A stretch of DNA of 64,000 nucleotides, from the NCBI RefSeq assembly GCF_024721015.1, contig NZ_JANAIF010000003.1, forward strand, positions 1-64,000. The letters run 5' to 3'. The stretch's first letter is position 1. Each line of letters starts with the position of its first letter. The notes beneath the pieces were generated by a model. That model saw only the letters and a program-made list of their open reading frames with translations, was not told the origin of the DNA and ran no database searches. Both the position numbers and the translations under genes were made by a program. Shown piece by piece: positions 1 to 10,564 of this stretch. This DNA is from Xenorhabdus bovienii. Its GTDB lineage: Bacteria > Pseudomonadota > Gammaproteobacteria > Enterobacterales > Enterobacteriaceae.

Positions 1-122
1 AAAATACTTTCCTTCATCTTAAGCGCTGGCGTGGTATAGCCACTCGCTATGCAAAAAATAGCGCGTCTTTTCTTGCCGCAGTGCAAATCCGTTGCCTTGT
101 TCTTTGGCTGAAAATCTCATGA
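1..122 (+). pseudogene. C-terminal end of an IS5-family transposase, cut by the window edge
   Basis: A reading frame open from the window edge (first full codon at 3) runs to TGA at 120-122. It reads as a basic, aromatic tail with the segment LKRWRGIATRYAKNSASFL, which is typical of the C-terminus of IS5-family DDE transposases. Only about 39 residues are visible, so whether the upstream part is intact cannot be told. No terminal inverted repeat could be confirmed after the stop. A short perfect hairpin follows at 126-142. Confidence 0.72.
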
Positions 123-125
123 CGA

Positions 126-142
126 CATCGTCTAGGACGATG
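126..142. terminator. Short hairpin after the transposase tail
   Basis: CATCGTC and GACGATG form 7-bp arms around a 3-nt loop just after the transposase stop. There is no run of T, so it may be part of the insertion-sequence end rather than a terminator. Confidence 0.3.
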
Positions 143-279
143 AAAATGATTGATTAAGGAATATACTTAAAGTTTATAATGTCAATAAATTGTCGAAACT
201 GACTTGTCTATTCGTTACTTGAAATTGTATTGTGTAGTCAGCATAAAAAATTATCGGTCTGATTAAAAAAGGTGTAAAA

Positions 280-600
280 ATGGACAACGCAAATAAACCA
301 ACATTCCATAATGTACTGGAATTTGTGCGTATATTTCGCCGCAAGAATAAATTACAGCGCGAAATAGTAGACAACGAGAAGAAAGTTCGAGATAACCAAA
401 AGCGTGTATTATTGCTGGATAACCTGAGCGATTACATTAAACCGGGAATGTCAGTTGAAGATATTCAAGGAATTATCGCTCATATGCGCAGTGATTATGA
501 AGAACGTGTTGATGAATATATCATCAAAAATGCGGAATTGTCTAAAGAGCGTCGTGAGCTGTCCAAAAAACTTAAGGCAATGGATGGCGGAGTAAAATAA
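280..600 (+). CDS. tmaR: TmaR, polar regulator of PTS Enzyme I (DUF496)
   Basis: The product has 106 residues against 109 in E. coli TmaR (YeeX), and the two look near-identical through the central block (for example [20 protein letters not shown]). In E. coli the protein clusters at the cell pole, holds Enzyme I of the sugar phosphotransferase system there and so tunes PTS activity. That role depends on phosphorylation of Tyr72, which aligns with Tyr73 here. The protein is charged, heptad-like and has no membrane segment. The start is supported by AAAGGTG upstream. It is a single-gene unit with its own terminator at 612-640. Confidence 0.93.
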   Translation: MDNANKPTFHNVLEFVRIFRRKNKLQREIVDNEKKVRDNQKRVLLLDNLSDYIKPGMSVEDIQGIIAHMRSDYEERVDEYIIKNAELSKERRELSKKLKAMDGGVK

Positions 601-611
601 AATTTTGTTGT

Positions 612-640
612 AACCACGCCCTTTGGGCGTGGTTATTTTG
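612..640 (+). terminator. Rho-independent terminator of tmaR
   Basis: AACCACGCCC and GGGCGTGGTT form a perfect 10-bp stem with a TTT loop, followed by ATTTTG. It sits 11 bases after the tmaR stop and before the convergent dehydrogenase-like gene. Confidence 0.88.
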
Positions 641-1267
641 TCAGCCCCAGTGAGGTTTTAACTCTGGATCGACTAAAGCGTAAATCTGGTAATAAGTTTC
701 CTCATCTTCAGCCATCAGTGCCAATTGTTGTGCTACATCTTCTCGGCTCACCATACCGTGAACTTCACCTTGATAGCGTTGGCAATGTCCAGTACCTGAT
801 TTATCAGTGAGTCCTCCGGGACGAATGATCGTAAAATCCAATTTGCTGGTTTGCAGGTAACTTTCTGCCAGCGATTTATGTCTGACTGATTGCCCAAATA
901 ATGATTTGGCACGTGGTGACAACGTTTTCCAACTGTCTCCACATCCGATGGATGTAACCAGTAGCATGCGTGAAACTTCAGCTTGTTCCAATGTATCTAT
1001 GATGGCCATATTACCATGGTGATCAGCGTTTCCGCCGCCAATGGTTGAGAAAACAATAGGGTTTTCTCCGGCCTGAGCAATGGCTTTTTCGATACTCTTT
1101 TTGTCACAGGCATCGCCATGTATCACATTAGCGCCCATTGTACTCAGTTCCACGGCTTGCTGTACGTTACGAACTAATGCCGTAACGGGGTGGTTTTGTT
1201 GCAGTGCCATAATGGCTAAATGGCGTCCAACGCCTCTGCCAGCACCAAAAATTAGCCAAGATTTCAT
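641..1267 (-). CDS. NAD(P)-binding atypical SDR / NmrA-like oxidoreductase
   Basis: A Rossmann fold is visible from the first residues: MKSWLIFGAGRGVGR carries the glycine-rich nucleotide-binding motif at about residues 8-14. It is followed by a single-domain body of about 208 residues ending near KPHWG. There is no Tyr-x-x-x-Lys catalytic pair in the usual place, which points to an atypical SDR (NAD(P)H-sensing or epimerase-like) rather than a classical dehydrogenase. Substrate is unknown. I prefer the ATG at 1267 because the Rossmann motif begins there; an ATG at 1285 and a TTG at 1297 are alternatives and no start has an ideal ribosome site. A Fur-box-like sequence lies just upstream (1303-1321), suggesting iron control. 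Confidence 0.75.
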   Translation of the reverse strand: MKSWLIFGAGRGVGRHLAIMALQQNHPVTALVRNVQQAVELSTMGANVIHGDACDKKSIEKAIAQAGENPIVFSTIGGGNADHHGNMAIIDTLEQAEVSRMLLVTSIGCGDSWKTLSPRAKSLFGQSVRHKSLAESYLQTSKLDFTIIRPGGLTDKSGTGHCQRYQGEVHGMVSREDVAQQLALMAEDEETYYQIYALVDPELKPHWG

Positions 1268-1302
1268 AGTCGGAATGTTCTCCATAAAAATCAACAACTC
1301 TA

Positions 1303-1321
1303 AATGATAATGATAATTATC
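1303..1321. promoter_or_regulatory. Candidate Fur box
   Basis: AATGATAATGATAATTATC matches 14 of 19 positions of the classical GATAATGATAATCATTATC operator. It lies 18-36 bases upstream of the 5'-most ATG (1285) of the minus-strand dehydrogenase-like gene. AT-rich DNA can give such matches by chance. Confidence 0.45.
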
Positions 1322-1381
1322 TAAGTTTATTGAAATCAGAGAGTGAATGAAATGAGACAGGCAGGTTTTTTATAGAATGAA

Positions 1382-1416
1382 TGATAAAAAAATGGCTCCA
1401 TAAAGAGGAGCCATTT
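1382..1416 (-). terminator. Terminator of rne
   Basis: AAATGGCTCC and GGAGCCATTT form a 10-bp stem with a 7-nt loop. Read on the minus strand it is followed by a run of seven T, as expected at the end of the rne transcript. Confidence 0.85.
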
Positions 1417-1448
1417 TTGATTTTTCTGAGAATCACAACATCCAATTA

Positions 1449-4400
1449 TTATTCAAATGATTGCGGTTTTGACATTGCAGATATTGCGACATTTGTTGCA
1501 GAATGCCCACCCGCGCCGCCTTTTCCTCTGAATGGATAAGCAGGGCGTTGCCATTCGCTGACAATGACAGTCTGTACTACTAAGTCTGGTGCTGGTGCCT
1601 TTGTCATTGGGGAAGAAGCGTGATGATTTTTTTCCACGATAATCGGAGACTCAGCAATTTTTGTCTCTTCCGCTTTAACTTCCTCTGCCTTAGAGCATAT
1701 TTCCGTTGCGACAGTTGGCTGTTCTTCATGCTGTTCCTGTTCAACGATAGACGTCACAATGATTGGTTCTGCTATGTGGCGTGTTTCTTCCGTGTCATTT
1801 AAGGCTTCAGGCTGATGTTTAGTTTCATGGTTGACGACGGGTTCCAGGTTTTCCGGTGCCGATACTTCAGGTTTTTCAAGCACAGGTTCTACGGATGCCA
1901 CGAGCGGATAACCATTGGTCGCAAGCTTAACATCGTCATGAGTGGCTGCAATTTGCTCGGTAACCTGAGTATCAGCAACAGTTGAAACTGACACTGAACC
2001 AGCAACAGCAGGTATCGGCATGACACTCTCTTGCTGCTCTGACGCTGTTTCTTCCACAGCAGATACTTCTGGTTCAGCAGGCTTTGTCACAGGTGTAACA
2101 GGGTAACGCACCCAAACTTTACCTGATGCCAACTCTGGAGACGCAACTGCCATTGCCAGTGGTACAGGTGATTGAGTCAGGTTACGCTCATCACGATAAC
2201 GACGACGACGCTGACCGCTGACACGTAAATGGCGTGGTGAACGGCGAGAGCGGCGAGGCATGATGTTGTCTTGCTGCTCATTATTTTGCGTGATTGAGCC
2301 TTGTGGTATTGAAGGCTGATTAGCCGCTTCTACATTCGTATCGATAATGGCTGGTACAGAAACTTTTTTCTCTTCTTCTGTAATCGCCGGAATGACCACC
2401 TTTGTTACAATCGGTAAAGAGACAACAACAGCTTCTTCTTTCACGTTATCTGTGATACGAATTTTCTGTTCAAGCTGACGACGCTGACGACGAGGCATTA
2501 CAGGTTGATGCTCTTCGACTTCCTCTTCTGTAATTTCAGGTCTACTCGTCTGTTGAGCCTTGGTTTCCAGTTGCTGCTGACGTTTTTCTTCTTGACGGTG
2601 GCGCTGGCGTTCCGCCCGTTGTTCACGGCGCTGTTGCTGCTGTGCTTCACGAGCTTCATTATCTATATCTACATTTACCGCAATATTATCCGGCGCGTTG
2701 TTTTTCTGCTGAACATTGCGACCTTTACGCTGTTCATCGCCGCGCTCACGGTTATTGCGAGTGTCATTCTCGTTACGCTCACGTCTTTGATTCTGGCGAC
2801 GTGAATTGCGGCGTTCTGGGGAACGTCGGTTATCGTTACTAGAAGATTTATTGCTCTTTTCCTGCGCCTGTTTTTCTTCTTCACCACTTTCACCACTGAA
2901 CATTTTTTTCAGGGCGCAGAGGAAGCGACTGAACAGACCTGGTTGTTCTGTTTGCTGATTATTGCTCACTGCTACCTTTTTCTCTTTTGTTTTTGCTGCC
3001 ACAGGGGTGGTAGTTTCTGCAGGCAGATCAAAAGTTGAAATAGCAGGTTGCTCAGGACGCTTGCGTTCATGTTGTCCATCATCCTGAGCATTCGTCATTT
3101 CTGCTTCATGTATTTGTGGAAGCAGATAACTCAGGGTAGAAATTTCTTCACCTTTACGAACCCGTAAAACAGAGAAATGCGGAGTTTGCATCTGATCGTT
3201 TGGTACGATAACAACACCTACATCACCTTGGCGATGTTCAATGGCGCTGACCGCCTTACGTTTTTCATTCAGCAGGTAGGACGCAATCTGAACGGGAACA
3301 ATCGCATGAACCTGATGTGTATTCTCTTTCAGTGCTTCTTCTTCGATCAGGCGAAGAATTGACAGAGAAAGTGATTCGTTGTCACGAATGGTTCCTGTAC
3401 CGCTACAGCGAGGGCAGACGTGGTGACTGGATTCACCCAGAGATGGGCTTAAACGCTGGCGTGACATTTCCAGCAGGCCAAAGCGGGAAATGCGGCCAAT
3501 CTGAATACGGGCACGGTCTTGACGTACTGCATCACGTAAACGGTTTTCAACCTCACGCTGGTGGCGTACAGGTGTCATATCAATGAAATCGATAACGATA
3601 AGACCACCGAGGTCACGCAGGCGTAATTGACGTGCAATTTCATCCGCAGCTTCCAGATTGGTGTTAAAGGCCGTTTCCTCAATATCTCCCCCACGGGTTG
3701 CCCGGGATGAGTTGATATCGATTGCAGTCAGAGCTTCAGTTGTATCGATGACTACTGAACCACCAGAAGGCAGCCGAACTTCACGCTGGAAAGCTGATTC
3801 AATCTGTGATTCTATCTGATAATGACTGAACAGGGGAACTTCACCACTGTACAGTTTGATTTTGCTGGCGAAATCAGGACGTCCAAGCGCAGTGATATGC
3901 TGGCGTGCCAAATCGAGAATTTTAGGATTGTCGATCAGAATTTCCCCGATATCCGGGCGTAGGTAATCACGGAAGGCGCGTACGATAACATTACTTTCCT
4001 GATGGATCAGGAACGGAGCTGGGTGATTATCTGCGGCTTTCTTGATAGCTTCCCAGTGTTTCAGGCGGAAATTCAGGTCTCCCTGCAAAGCTTCGGCGGA
4101 TTTGCCTACTCCGGCAGTACGGACGATAAGCCCCATACCTTCGGGTAATTCAAGAGAGGAGAGCGCTTCTTTTAATTCGATACGGTCATCACCTTCGATA
4201 CGGCGAGAAATACCACCTGCTCTGGGGTTATTTGGCATCAGAACTAAATAGCTACCAGCTAGACTAATAAAGGTTGTTAAGGCTGCACCTTTATTGCCTC
4301 GTTCTTCTTTATCAACCTGGACGATGACTTCCTGACCTTCTTTAAGGATATCCTTAATGTTAGGTCGGCCATGAGCATGATAATTACTGGGGAAATATTC

Positions 4401-4625
4401 GCGAGCAATTTCTTTAATGGGCAGGAAACCATGACGTTCCGCACCATAATCGACAAAAGCAGCTTCCAGACTAGGTTCAATCCGTGTAATTTTACCTTTA
4501 TAGATATTTGCTTTTTTCTGCTCGTGTCCAGGACTTTCAATATCCAAATCATAAAGACGTTGCCCATCAACAAGGGCGACACGCAACTCTTCCTGTTGAG
4601 TTGCGTTGATTAGCATTCTTTTCAT
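1449..4625 (-). CDS. rne: Ribonuclease E
   Basis: This is the essential endoribonuclease that starts most mRNA decay, matures rRNA and tRNA, and scaffolds the degradosome on the inner membrane. The product has 1058 residues (E. coli 1061). The catalytic half (1 to about 530) is almost unchanged, with S1 domain, metal-binding aspartates in AIDINS and VIDFIDM, and the zinc-link CPRCSGTG. The second half is diverged and low complexity but keeps the landmarks: a membrane-anchor amphipathic segment ([15 protein letters not shown]), Arg-rich RNA-binding stretches including [20 protein letters not shown], and the PNPase-binding tail near [16 protein letters not shown]. The first residues [10 protein letters not shown] match E. 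coli exactly, fixing the start. Confidence 0.98.
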   Translation of the reverse strand: MKRMLINATQQEELRVALVDGQRLYDLDIESPGHEQKKANIYKGKITRIEPSLEAAFVDYGAERHGFLPIKEIAREYFPSNYHAHGRPNIKDILKEGQEVIVQVDKEERGNKGAALTTFISLAGSYLVLMPNNPRAGGISRRIEGDDRIELKEALSSLELPEGMGLIVRTAGVGKSAEALQGDLNFRLKHWEAIKKAADNHPAPFLIHQESNVIVRAFRDYLRPDIGEILIDNPKILDLARQHITALGRPDFASKIKLYSGEVPLFSHYQIESQIESAFQREVRLPSGGSVVIDTTEALTAIDINSSRATRGGDIEETAFNTNLEAADEIARQLRLRDLGGLIVIDFIDMTPVRHQREVENRLRDAVRQDRARIQIGRISRFGLLEMSRQRLSPSLGESSHHVCPRCSGTGTIRDNESLSLSILRLIEEEALKENTHQVHAIVPVQIASYLLNEKRKAVSAIEHRQGDVGVVIVPNDQMQTPHFSVLRVRKGEEISTLSYLLPQIHEAEMTNAQDDGQHERKRPEQPAISTFDLPAETTTPVAAKTKEKKVAVSNNQQTEQPGLFSRFLCALKKMFSGESGEEEKQAQEKSNKSSSNDNRRSPERRNSRRQNQRRERNENDTRNNRERGDEQRKGRNVQQKNNAPDNIAVNVDIDNEAREAQQQQRREQRAERQRHRQEEKRQQQLETKAQQTSRPEITEEEVEEHQPVMPRRQRRQLEQKIRITDNVKEEAVVVSLPIVTKVVIPAITEEEKKVSVPAIIDTNVEAANQPSIPQGSITQNNEQQDNIMPRRSRRSPRHLRVSGQRRRRYRDERNLTQSPVPLAMAVASPELASGKVWVRYPVTPVTKPAEPEVSAVEETASEQQESVMPIPAVAGSVSVSTVADTQVTEQIAATHDDVKLATNGYPLVASVEPVLEKPEVSAPENLEPVVNHETKHQPEALNDTEETRHIAEPIIVTSIVEQEQHEEQPTVATEICSKAEEVKAEETKIAESPIIVEKNHHASSPMTKAPAPDLVVQTVIVSEWQRPAYPFRGKGGAGGHSATNVAISAMSKPQSFE

Positions 4626-5182
4626 TCTAACTTACTCATTATTTTTTACATTGGTATAGAGCTGCGAGCAAAAAGAGATGCACTACTGGTAACCGATGGC
4701 CTCGTGTCTTTTACAAAGCCGCCAGCCTCACGGCTATCGTTTGTATAGAGGCGCCTATATTTGTCGGCGAGTCTGAATTTCATTTAAATACAGCACTCTT
4801 TATTGGGATACTGTAATAAACCGGTACAGATTTCACCCAATCCAGTAAGCTGCAACTCGCAGCCCATAAATTGTTTGATTAAACATTACGTCTTACGCCA
4901 TTGCTGCGTTTTTGTTCGATCAGACAGATAACAAACAATTTCAATCTTGCCATTCATAGTTTAGTAAACTGTGGCCAGAAAGCATTATTCCATTGCTATT
5001 GGGGTGATAGCAAGGTGACTTTATCGCTTTAGCAGTTTTTTATCAGGAAATAGTGATAAGTTGTTAATCTTTGGTCTTTATCCTAAGACATTAGAAACAA
5101 TGAGAAATGAAACTATGGATGTTATTTATACATATTTAAAAATGAGTGGCGCTCTGATTGACGGATAATTAAAATCTTGCTT
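4626..5182. promoter_or_regulatory. rne-rluC divergent intergenic region with rne 5' leader
   Basis: This is a 557-base gap without a supported gene. In E. coli rne has a roughly 360-nt 5' leader whose hairpins mediate autoregulation by RNase E. The length and position here suggest the same arrangement, and GC-rich self-complementary segments occur near the rne side (around 4690-4770, for example AGCCGTGAGGCT on the minus strand). The leader role is inferred from synteny; promoters were not mapped. Confidence 0.5.
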
Positions 5183-6139
5183 ATGAAAACAAATAATCCA
5201 ATTGTACAGTTTGTCACTATTGATGACGATGAAGCCGGTCAGCGAATTGACAACTTTTTGCTGGCGCGCTTAAAAGGTGTGCCTAAAAGTATGATCTATC
5301 GGATCTTGCGCAAAGGTGAAGTTCGAGTTAACAAAGGAAGAATCAAGCCTGAGTATAAATTAGCAGCGGCTGATGTTGTCCGTATCCCACCAGTCAGGGT
5401 AGCGGAAAAACAGCAGCCACCTGTATCTGCCAAGCTGGGCAAAGTAGCAGTTCTGGCAGAATGCATCCTTTATGAAGATGACTACATACTAGTCATTAAT
5501 AAACCATCAGGTACCGCGGTGCATGGTGGAAGCGGATTGAGCTTCGGTGTAATCGAAGGGCTTCGTGCATTACGTCCCGAAGCGCGTTTCCTCGAACTGG
5601 TGCATCGTCTCGACCGTGATACATCGGGTGTTTTGCTGATTGCGAAGAAGCGTTCTGCATTGCGTGCACTGCATGAACAGTTGCGTTTGAAACAGATGCA
5701 GAAAGATTATTTTGCGCTGGTACGAGGGCAGTGGCAGTCACATTGCAAAGTGGTGCAGGCACCTTTATTGAAAAATATCCTGCAAAGTGGTGAGCGGGTA
5801 GTGAAAGTCAGCGGCGATGGTAAACCATCGGAAACACGTTTTAAAGTTGAAGAGCGGTATGAGTTTGCGACCTTGGTGCGCGCAAGCCCAGTAACGGGAC
5901 GTACGCACCAGATCCGTGTGCATACCTTACATGCTGGTCATCCTATTGCATTTGATGACCGCTATGGTGATAGGGCGTTTGATGCACAACTGACAGAAAC
6001 AGGGCTTAACCGATTGTTTCTGCATGCCAGTTCATTAAAGTTTACTCATCCATCCACGGGAGAAACTCTGCGTTTCGAAGCTCAAATGGATGATGAGTTA
6101 CGGCAATGTTTAACAACATTACGACAAAATAATTATTGA
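5183..6139 (+). CDS. rluC: 23S rRNA pseudouridine synthase RluC
   Basis: RluC makes pseudouridines 955, 2504 and 2580 of 23S rRNA in E. coli. The 318-residue product has an N-terminal S4 RNA-binding domain (residues 20-80) followed by the RluA-type catalytic core. The catalytic aspartate lies in HRLDRDTSG at residue 144, the same number as in E. coli RluC. A TTG six bases upstream is in frame, but the ATG at 5183 fits the family. It is transcribed divergently from rne as in E. coli, and its 3' end overlaps the convergent yceF by 7 bases. Confidence 0.95.
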   Translation: MKTNNPIVQFVTIDDDEAGQRIDNFLLARLKGVPKSMIYRILRKGEVRVNKGRIKPEYKLAAADVVRIPPVRVAEKQQPPVSAKLGKVAVLAECILYEDDYILVINKPSGTAVHGGSGLSFGVIEGLRALRPEARFLELVHRLDRDTSGVLLIAKKRSALRALHEQLRLKQMQKDYFALVRGQWQSHCKVVQAPLLKNILQSGERVVKVSGDGKPSETRFKVEERYEFATLVRASPVTGRTHQIRVHTLHAGHPIAFDDRYGDRAFDAQLTETGLNRLFLHASSLKFTHPSTGETLRFEAQMDDELRQCLTTLRQNNY

Positions 6140-6729
6140 TAACACACCGTCAGTGGGTTTATCCCCTGGCGGATGAGCATTTCTGTTAGAGTGATCAATG
6201 GCAGACCGATTAGGGTGTTAGGATCTCTGCCATCGAGCTTTTTAAATAACGTAATTCCCAAACCTTCACTTTTAAAGCTACCGGCACAATTAAAAGGCTG
6301 TTCTTTGTTTAGGTAGCTGATAATTTCGGGTTCTGTCAGATCTCTGAAATGGACATGAAATAATTCACAGCGGGTATCAGTGTTTCCTGTTTTGCTGTTA
6401 AATAGCGTAATTCCAGTATAAAAAGTGACACACTGTCCACTGGCTTTTTTGAGTTGTGCGAAAGCGTTCTCAAAATTGTGTGGTTTACCTGTAATTTTTC
6501 CATTTAAAACGCAAACCTGATCTGAACCTATAATCAGATGGCTGGAATAACTCGGTTGTAATGCGGTAGCTTTTGCCTGTGACAGGCGCATCACCAGTTG
6601 TGTGGGGCTTTCATTCTCTTGTGGGCTTTCGTCAATATTGGGATCAGCACAGACAAAAGGTAACCCCATTTTTTCCAACAATAGGCGGCGATATATCGAT
6701 GTTGATGATAAAACAATCGGAAGCATCAT
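6133..6729 (-). CDS. yceF: Maf-family 7-methyl-GTP pyrophosphatase YceF
   Basis: YceF hydrolyses 7-methyl-GTP and related non-canonical nucleoside triphosphates to monophosphates. The protein shows the Maf signatures LSSTS near the N-terminus, IIGSDQVC in the middle, and CAGSFKSEG with [12 protein letters not shown] near the C-terminus, closely following E. coli YceF. An ATG at 6738 is possible, but the ATG at 6729 is preceded by GGAAAAA and fits the family length. It lies between rluC and yceD as in E. coli. Confidence 0.93.
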   Translation of the reverse strand: MMLPIVLSSTSIYRRLLLEKMGLPFVCADPNIDESPQENESPTQLVMRLSQAKATALQPSYSSHLIIGSDQVCVLNGKITGKPHNFENAFAQLKKASGQCVTFYTGITLFNSKTGNTDTRCELFHVHFRDLTEPEIISYLNKEQPFNCAGSFKSEGLGITLFKKLDGRDPNTLIGLPLITLTEMLIRQGINPLTVCYQ

Positions 6730-6871
6730 TTTTTCCATAAAATACGTAGAGAAATATTCTCAGACATTTTAAACTATACCCCGCTTAATAAGCGAATTTT
6801 TGGCGGAAAGGTGCAGATGTGTGGCCTTTTTCTTTGACTATGTTCCATTACAAAGATAATATGCGCGCCTT

Positions 6872-7396
6872 ATGCAGAAGGTAAAATTACCCCTGACCAT
6901 TGATGCGCTTCGTGCAGCTCAGAAAAGCTTAGACTACGAAGGTAGTTATTCTGCTGAACAAGCTTCTCGTCTCGCCGAGTCTGTGGTCAGTGTGGATGGT
7001 GATATAAATAGCTCATTATCATTTCAAATTGATAATCTGCGTCTGGCAGTTGTAAAAGGGCATTCCGATGTGGATGTTACACTTGCCTGTCAGCGTTGTG
7101 GCAGTAATTTCAGTCATCATGTTCACACAACGTATTGTTTTAGTCCGGTCATCAATGATGAACGGGCCGAGGCATTACCGGAAGAGTATGAGCCAATCAA
7201 CATTAATGAATTTGGCGAAATAGATTTGCTGGCAATGATTGAAGATGAAATAATTCTTTCTCTGCCGGTAGTCCCGGTGCATGATTCTGAACACTGTGAA
7301 GTGTCCGACGCGGAAATGGTATTTGGTGTACTGCCTCCTGAAGCAGAAAAACCAAACCCATTTGCCGCATTAGCCAGTTTAAAGAAAAGTACTTAA
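6872..7396 (+). CDS. yceD: YceD, large ribosomal RNA accumulation protein
   Basis: The 174-residue DUF177 protein begins [11 protein letters not shown], as in E. coli. It has a CxxC pair at C73/C76 (CQRCG) and the conserved acidic C-terminal half ending [11 protein letters not shown]. It is known to be needed for normal 23S rRNA accumulation; the mechanism is unclear. It is followed by rpmF after only 12 bases, the widely conserved yceD-rpmF pairing that leads the plsX-fab cluster. Confidence 0.94.
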   Translation: MQKVKLPLTIDALRAAQKSLDYEGSYSAEQASRLAESVVSVDGDINSSLSFQIDNLRLAVVKGHSDVDVTLACQRCGSNFSHHVHTTYCFSPVINDERAEALPEEYEPININEFGEIDLLAMIEDEIILSLPVVPVHDSEHCEVSDAEMVFGVLPPEAEKPNPFAALASLKKST

Positions 7397-7408
7397 GGAG
7401 TAAGGTCA

Positions 7409-7579
7409 ATGGCCGTACAACAGAATAAACCAACTCGTTCTAAACGTGGTATGCGTCGTTCTCATGACGCACTGACTGCAACACATGTCTCTGTAGACAA
7501 GACTTCTGGTGAAACTCACCTGCGTCACCACGTGACTGCTGACGGTTACTACCGTGGCCGCAAGGTAATCAACAAGTAA
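7409..7579 (+). CDS. rpmF: 50S ribosomal protein L32
   Basis: The 56-residue protein begins [20 protein letters not shown] and ends GRKVINK, the unmistakable L32 sequence. The ribosome site AAGGAGTAAGGTCA is strong. It is co-transcribed with yceD and plsX, linking ribosome and lipid synthesis as in other enterobacteria. Confidence 0.98.
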   Translation: MAVQQNKPTRSKRGMRRSHDALTATHVSVDKTSGETHLRHHVTADGYYRGRKVINK

Positions 7580-7607
7580 TTCAGCTAACTATTAGCAAGT
7601 TGATATC

Positions 7608-8645
7608 TTGGCTAATCTAACCTTAGCGTTAGATGCTATGGGCGGGGATTTTGGTCCTCGCGTTACGGTGCCTGCTGCATTGCAGGCACTGGCATCTAAT
7701 CCGCAATTAAAATTATTGTTGGTCGGAGATCCCGAAACCATCTCCCCTTTGCTTGCAAATAAAAATGCTGAGCAGCTTAGTCGTTTGCAAATTATTCCTG
7801 CGGAACACGTTGTTTCCAACGATGCAAAACCTTCTCAGGCGATCCGTTCCAGTCATGGTACTTCGATGCGTATTGCACTAAATTTAGTTAAAACTGGTGA
7901 AGCGCAGGCATGTGTCAGTGCAGGAAATACAGGCGTATTGATGGGGCTGGCCAAATTGATGCTGAAATCCATCGAGGGTATTGAGCGGCCTGCATTGATG
8001 ACGATGATCCCTAATTTAAAACAGCAGAAAACTGTTATATTAGATTTGGGAGCTAATATTAATTGTAATAGTCGTATGTTAGTCCAGTTTGCCATTATGG
8101 GAGCAGTAATGGCAGAGGATGTTGCAGGTGTGAAAAATCCGCGTGTAGCATTACTCAATATCGGAGAGGAAGAATCCAAAGGGCTGGATAATATCCGCGA
8201 AGCTGCTATGACCTTACAGAATACCTCAGCAATCAATTATATAGGTTATGTAGAAGGGAATGAGTTACTGACGGGAAAAACCGATGTACTCGTGTGTGAC
8301 GGCTTCGCAGGTAATGTTACGCTGAAGACGATGGAAGGTGCGATCAGGGTGATTTTATCTTTGGTAAAATCACCGGATGGTCAGAAGAAAAAATCATCGT
8401 GGTTGAGGAAAGTATTCAAGAAGTGGTTGTTAAAACAGATATTAAAACGCTTTGGCCACCTAAACCCTGACCAGTATAACGGCGCAACACTATTAGGATT
8501 GCGTGGTATCGTCATAAAAAGTCATGGTGCCGCGAATGAACGTGCGTTCAAGGCTGCTATAGATCAAGCAGTTCAGACCGTACAGAATCAGGTTCCTGAT
8601 AGAATCGCTGTCCGGCTGGATGCAGTATTACCCAAGAGTGAATAA
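7608..8645 (+). CDS. plsX: Phosphate acyltransferase PlsX
   Basis: PlsX converts acyl-ACP to acyl-phosphate, the donor for PlsY in phospholipid synthesis, and is a peripheral inner-membrane enzyme. The 345-residue product starts [14 protein letters not shown] after the initiator region and keeps the glycine-rich central motifs ([23 protein letters not shown]). The start codon is TTG at 7608; no ATG of matching length exists. It is followed by fabH after 6 bases in one operon. Confidence 0.96.
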   Translation: MANLTLALDAMGGDFGPRVTVPAALQALASNPQLKLLLVGDPETISPLLANKNAEQLSRLQIIPAEHVVSNDAKPSQAIRSSHGTSMRIALNLVKTGEAQACVSAGNTGVLMGLAKLMLKSIEGIERPALMTMIPNLKQQKTVILDLGANINCNSRMLVQFAIMGAVMAEDVAGVKNPRVALLNIGEEESKGLDNIREAAMTLQNTSAINYIGYVEGNELLTGKTDVLVCDGFAGNVTLKTMEGAIRVILSLVKSPDGQKKKSSWLRKVFKKWLLKQILKRFGHLNPDQYNGATLLGLRGIVIKSHGAANERAFKAAIDQAVQTVQNQVPDRIAVRLDAVLPKSE

Positions 8646-8651
8646 GCATAA

Positions 8652-9605
8652 ATGTATACAAAAATCTTAGGTACAGGCAGTTATTTGCCTCCGCAGGTGC
8701 GTACTAACGCAGATTTAGAAAAAATGGTGGATACGACTGACGAGTGGATTGTTACTCGTACAGGCATTCGTGAGCGTCGTATTGCGGCTGAGGGTGAAAC
8801 CGTTGCCACTATGGGATTCAAAGCAGCCGAAAAAGCTATTGAAATGGCTGGCATCGATAAAACACAAATCGATTTGATTGTTGTAGCAACAACAACTTCA
8901 TCCCATGCGTTTCCGAGTACGGCCTGCCAGATTCAGAATTCATTAGGCATTCGAGGTATCGCCGCCTTTGATGTTGCGGCAGCTTGTGCTGGATTTACTT
9001 ATGCGTTAAGCATTGTCGATAAATTTATCAAGGCTGGCGAGGTTAAACATGCCCTGGTTATCGGGGCAGATATTATCTCAAGAGTTGTCGACCCTAAAGA
9101 TCGCAGTACAGTTGTCCTCTTTGGTGATGCAGCAGGCGCAATGGTAGTAGGGGCTTCAGAAGAGCCGGGTATACTGTCAACCCACCTGCATGCTGATGGT
9201 CGCTATGGCGATTTACTGTCATTACCTAATCAGGATCGATTGAAATGGGGTTCACCTGAATACGTTACAATGGCTGGCAATGAAGTATTTAAAGTTGCTG
9301 TCCGTGAGTTGACCAGTATTGTTGATGAAACACTGGAAGCAAACAATTTGGATCATTCTCAGCTTGACTGGCTAGTGCCACATCAAGCGAATTTACGTAT
9401 CATTTCGGCGGCTGCCAAGAAATTGGACATGACGATGGATAAAGTGGTTGTAACACTGGATCGTCATGGCAATACTTCAGCAGCATCTGTTCCAACGGCA
9501 TTTGATGAAGCGGTACGTGATGGAAGAATTCAACGCGGCCAGCTTGTCTTGATTGAAGCATTTGGCGGTGGCTTTACCTGGGGCTCAGCGCTAGTACGTT
9601 TTTAA
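8652..9605 (+). CDS. fabH: 3-oxoacyl-ACP synthase III (KAS III)
   Basis: FabH condenses acetyl-CoA with malonyl-ACP to start fatty-acid synthesis. The 317-residue protein has the active cysteine at 112 in AAACAGFTY, the VPHQANLRI histidine motif and the HGNTSAAS asparagine motif of the Cys-His-Asn triad. It is in the plsX-fabH-fabD-fabG run. Confidence 0.97.
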   Translation: MYTKILGTGSYLPPQVRTNADLEKMVDTTDEWIVTRTGIRERRIAAEGETVATMGFKAAEKAIEMAGIDKTQIDLIVVATTTSSHAFPSTACQIQNSLGIRGIAAFDVAAACAGFTYALSIVDKFIKAGEVKHALVIGADIISRVVDPKDRSTVVLFGDAAGAMVVGASEEPGILSTHLHADGRYGDLLSLPNQDRLKWGSPEYVTMAGNEVFKVAVRELTSIVDETLEANNLDHSQLDWLVPHQANLRIISAAAKKLDMTMDKVVVTLDRHGNTSAASVPTAFDEAVRDGRIQRGQLVLIEAFGGGFTWGSALVRF

Positions 9606-9623
9606 TTTAACAGGAAAATAAAC

Positions 9624-10553
9624 ATGTCTGATTTTGCAATGGTGTTTCCCGGTCAAGGTTCTCAGTCACTTGGTATGTTGGCTGATTTAGCCACAGAATT
9701 TCCGCTGGTGGAACAGACTTTCGCAGAGGCTTCTGCGGTCTTGGGATACGATTTATGGGCATTAGTTCAGCAGGGGACAGCAGAAGAGCTGAATAAAACG
9801 TGGAAAACCCAACCTGCATTGCTCGCAGCTTCAGTTGCTATCTGGCGTATATGGCAGCAAAAGGGAGGCAAGCAGCCTTCCATGATGGCTGGCCATAGCC
9901 TTGGCGAATACTCGGCGCTGGTTTGTGCTGGTGTGATTGAATTCCAGCAGGCGATCAGGCTCGTCGAATTACGCGGGAAATTGATGCAGGAAGCTGTATC
10001 AGAAGGGCAAGGGGCGATGTACGCCATTATCGGATTGGATAATGAATCCATTGCAAAGGCATGTGAAGAGTCCGCACAGGGTCAGGTTGTTTCACCTGTG
10101 AATTTTAATTCGCCTGGACAAGTCGTTATTGCGGGTGAAAAAGAGGCTGTAGAGCGTGCAGGTGCTGCTTGTAAAGCGGCTGGCGCAAAACGTGCTCTGC
10201 CTTTGGCTGTCAGCGTTCCGTCACATTGTGCACTCATGAAGTCGGCAGCCGATCAGTTAGCTGCTGCATTGCAATCAATTGTGTTTAATCAGCCACAGTT
10301 CCCTGTTGTCAATAATGTAGATGTCAAAGTAGAAGAATCTGCTGATGCGATTCGCGACGCACTGGTTCGTCAGTTGTATAATCCTGTACGCTGGACAGAA
10401 TCCGTTGAATATATAGCGGCACAAGGTACTGAACAACTGTTGGAAATGGGGCCAGGTAAGGTATTAACTGGTTTAACGAAACGGATTGTTGATACTTTAA
10501 ATGCTGTAGCAGTAAATGATGTATCATCACTCACAGTTGCTCTGAATAAATGA
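9624..10553 (+). CDS. fabD: Malonyl-CoA-ACP transacylase
   Basis: FabD moves malonyl from CoA to ACP. The 309-residue product has the active-site serine at 92 in GHSLGE, the N-terminal FPGQGSQ oxyanion motif and the histidine in VPSHCALM. Its stop lies 11 bases upstream of the fabG start, so translation is likely coupled. Confidence 0.97.
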   Translation: MSDFAMVFPGQGSQSLGMLADLATEFPLVEQTFAEASAVLGYDLWALVQQGTAEELNKTWKTQPALLAASVAIWRIWQQKGGKQPSMMAGHSLGEYSALVCAGVIEFQQAIRLVELRGKLMQEAVSEGQGAMYAIIGLDNESIAKACEESAQGQVVSPVNFNSPGQVVIAGEKEAVERAGAACKAAGAKRALPLAVSVPSHCALMKSAADQLAAALQSIVFNQPQFPVVNNVDVKVEESADAIRDALVRQLYNPVRWTESVEYIAAQGTEQLLEMGPGKVLTGLTKRIVDTLNAVAVNDVSSLTVALNK

Positions 10554-10564
10554 CTGAGGAAAAC

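Noticed and set aside
2505..2896. Overlapping small ORFs inside rne
   Set aside because: They are shadows of the arginine- and glutamine-rich RNase E C-terminal half.
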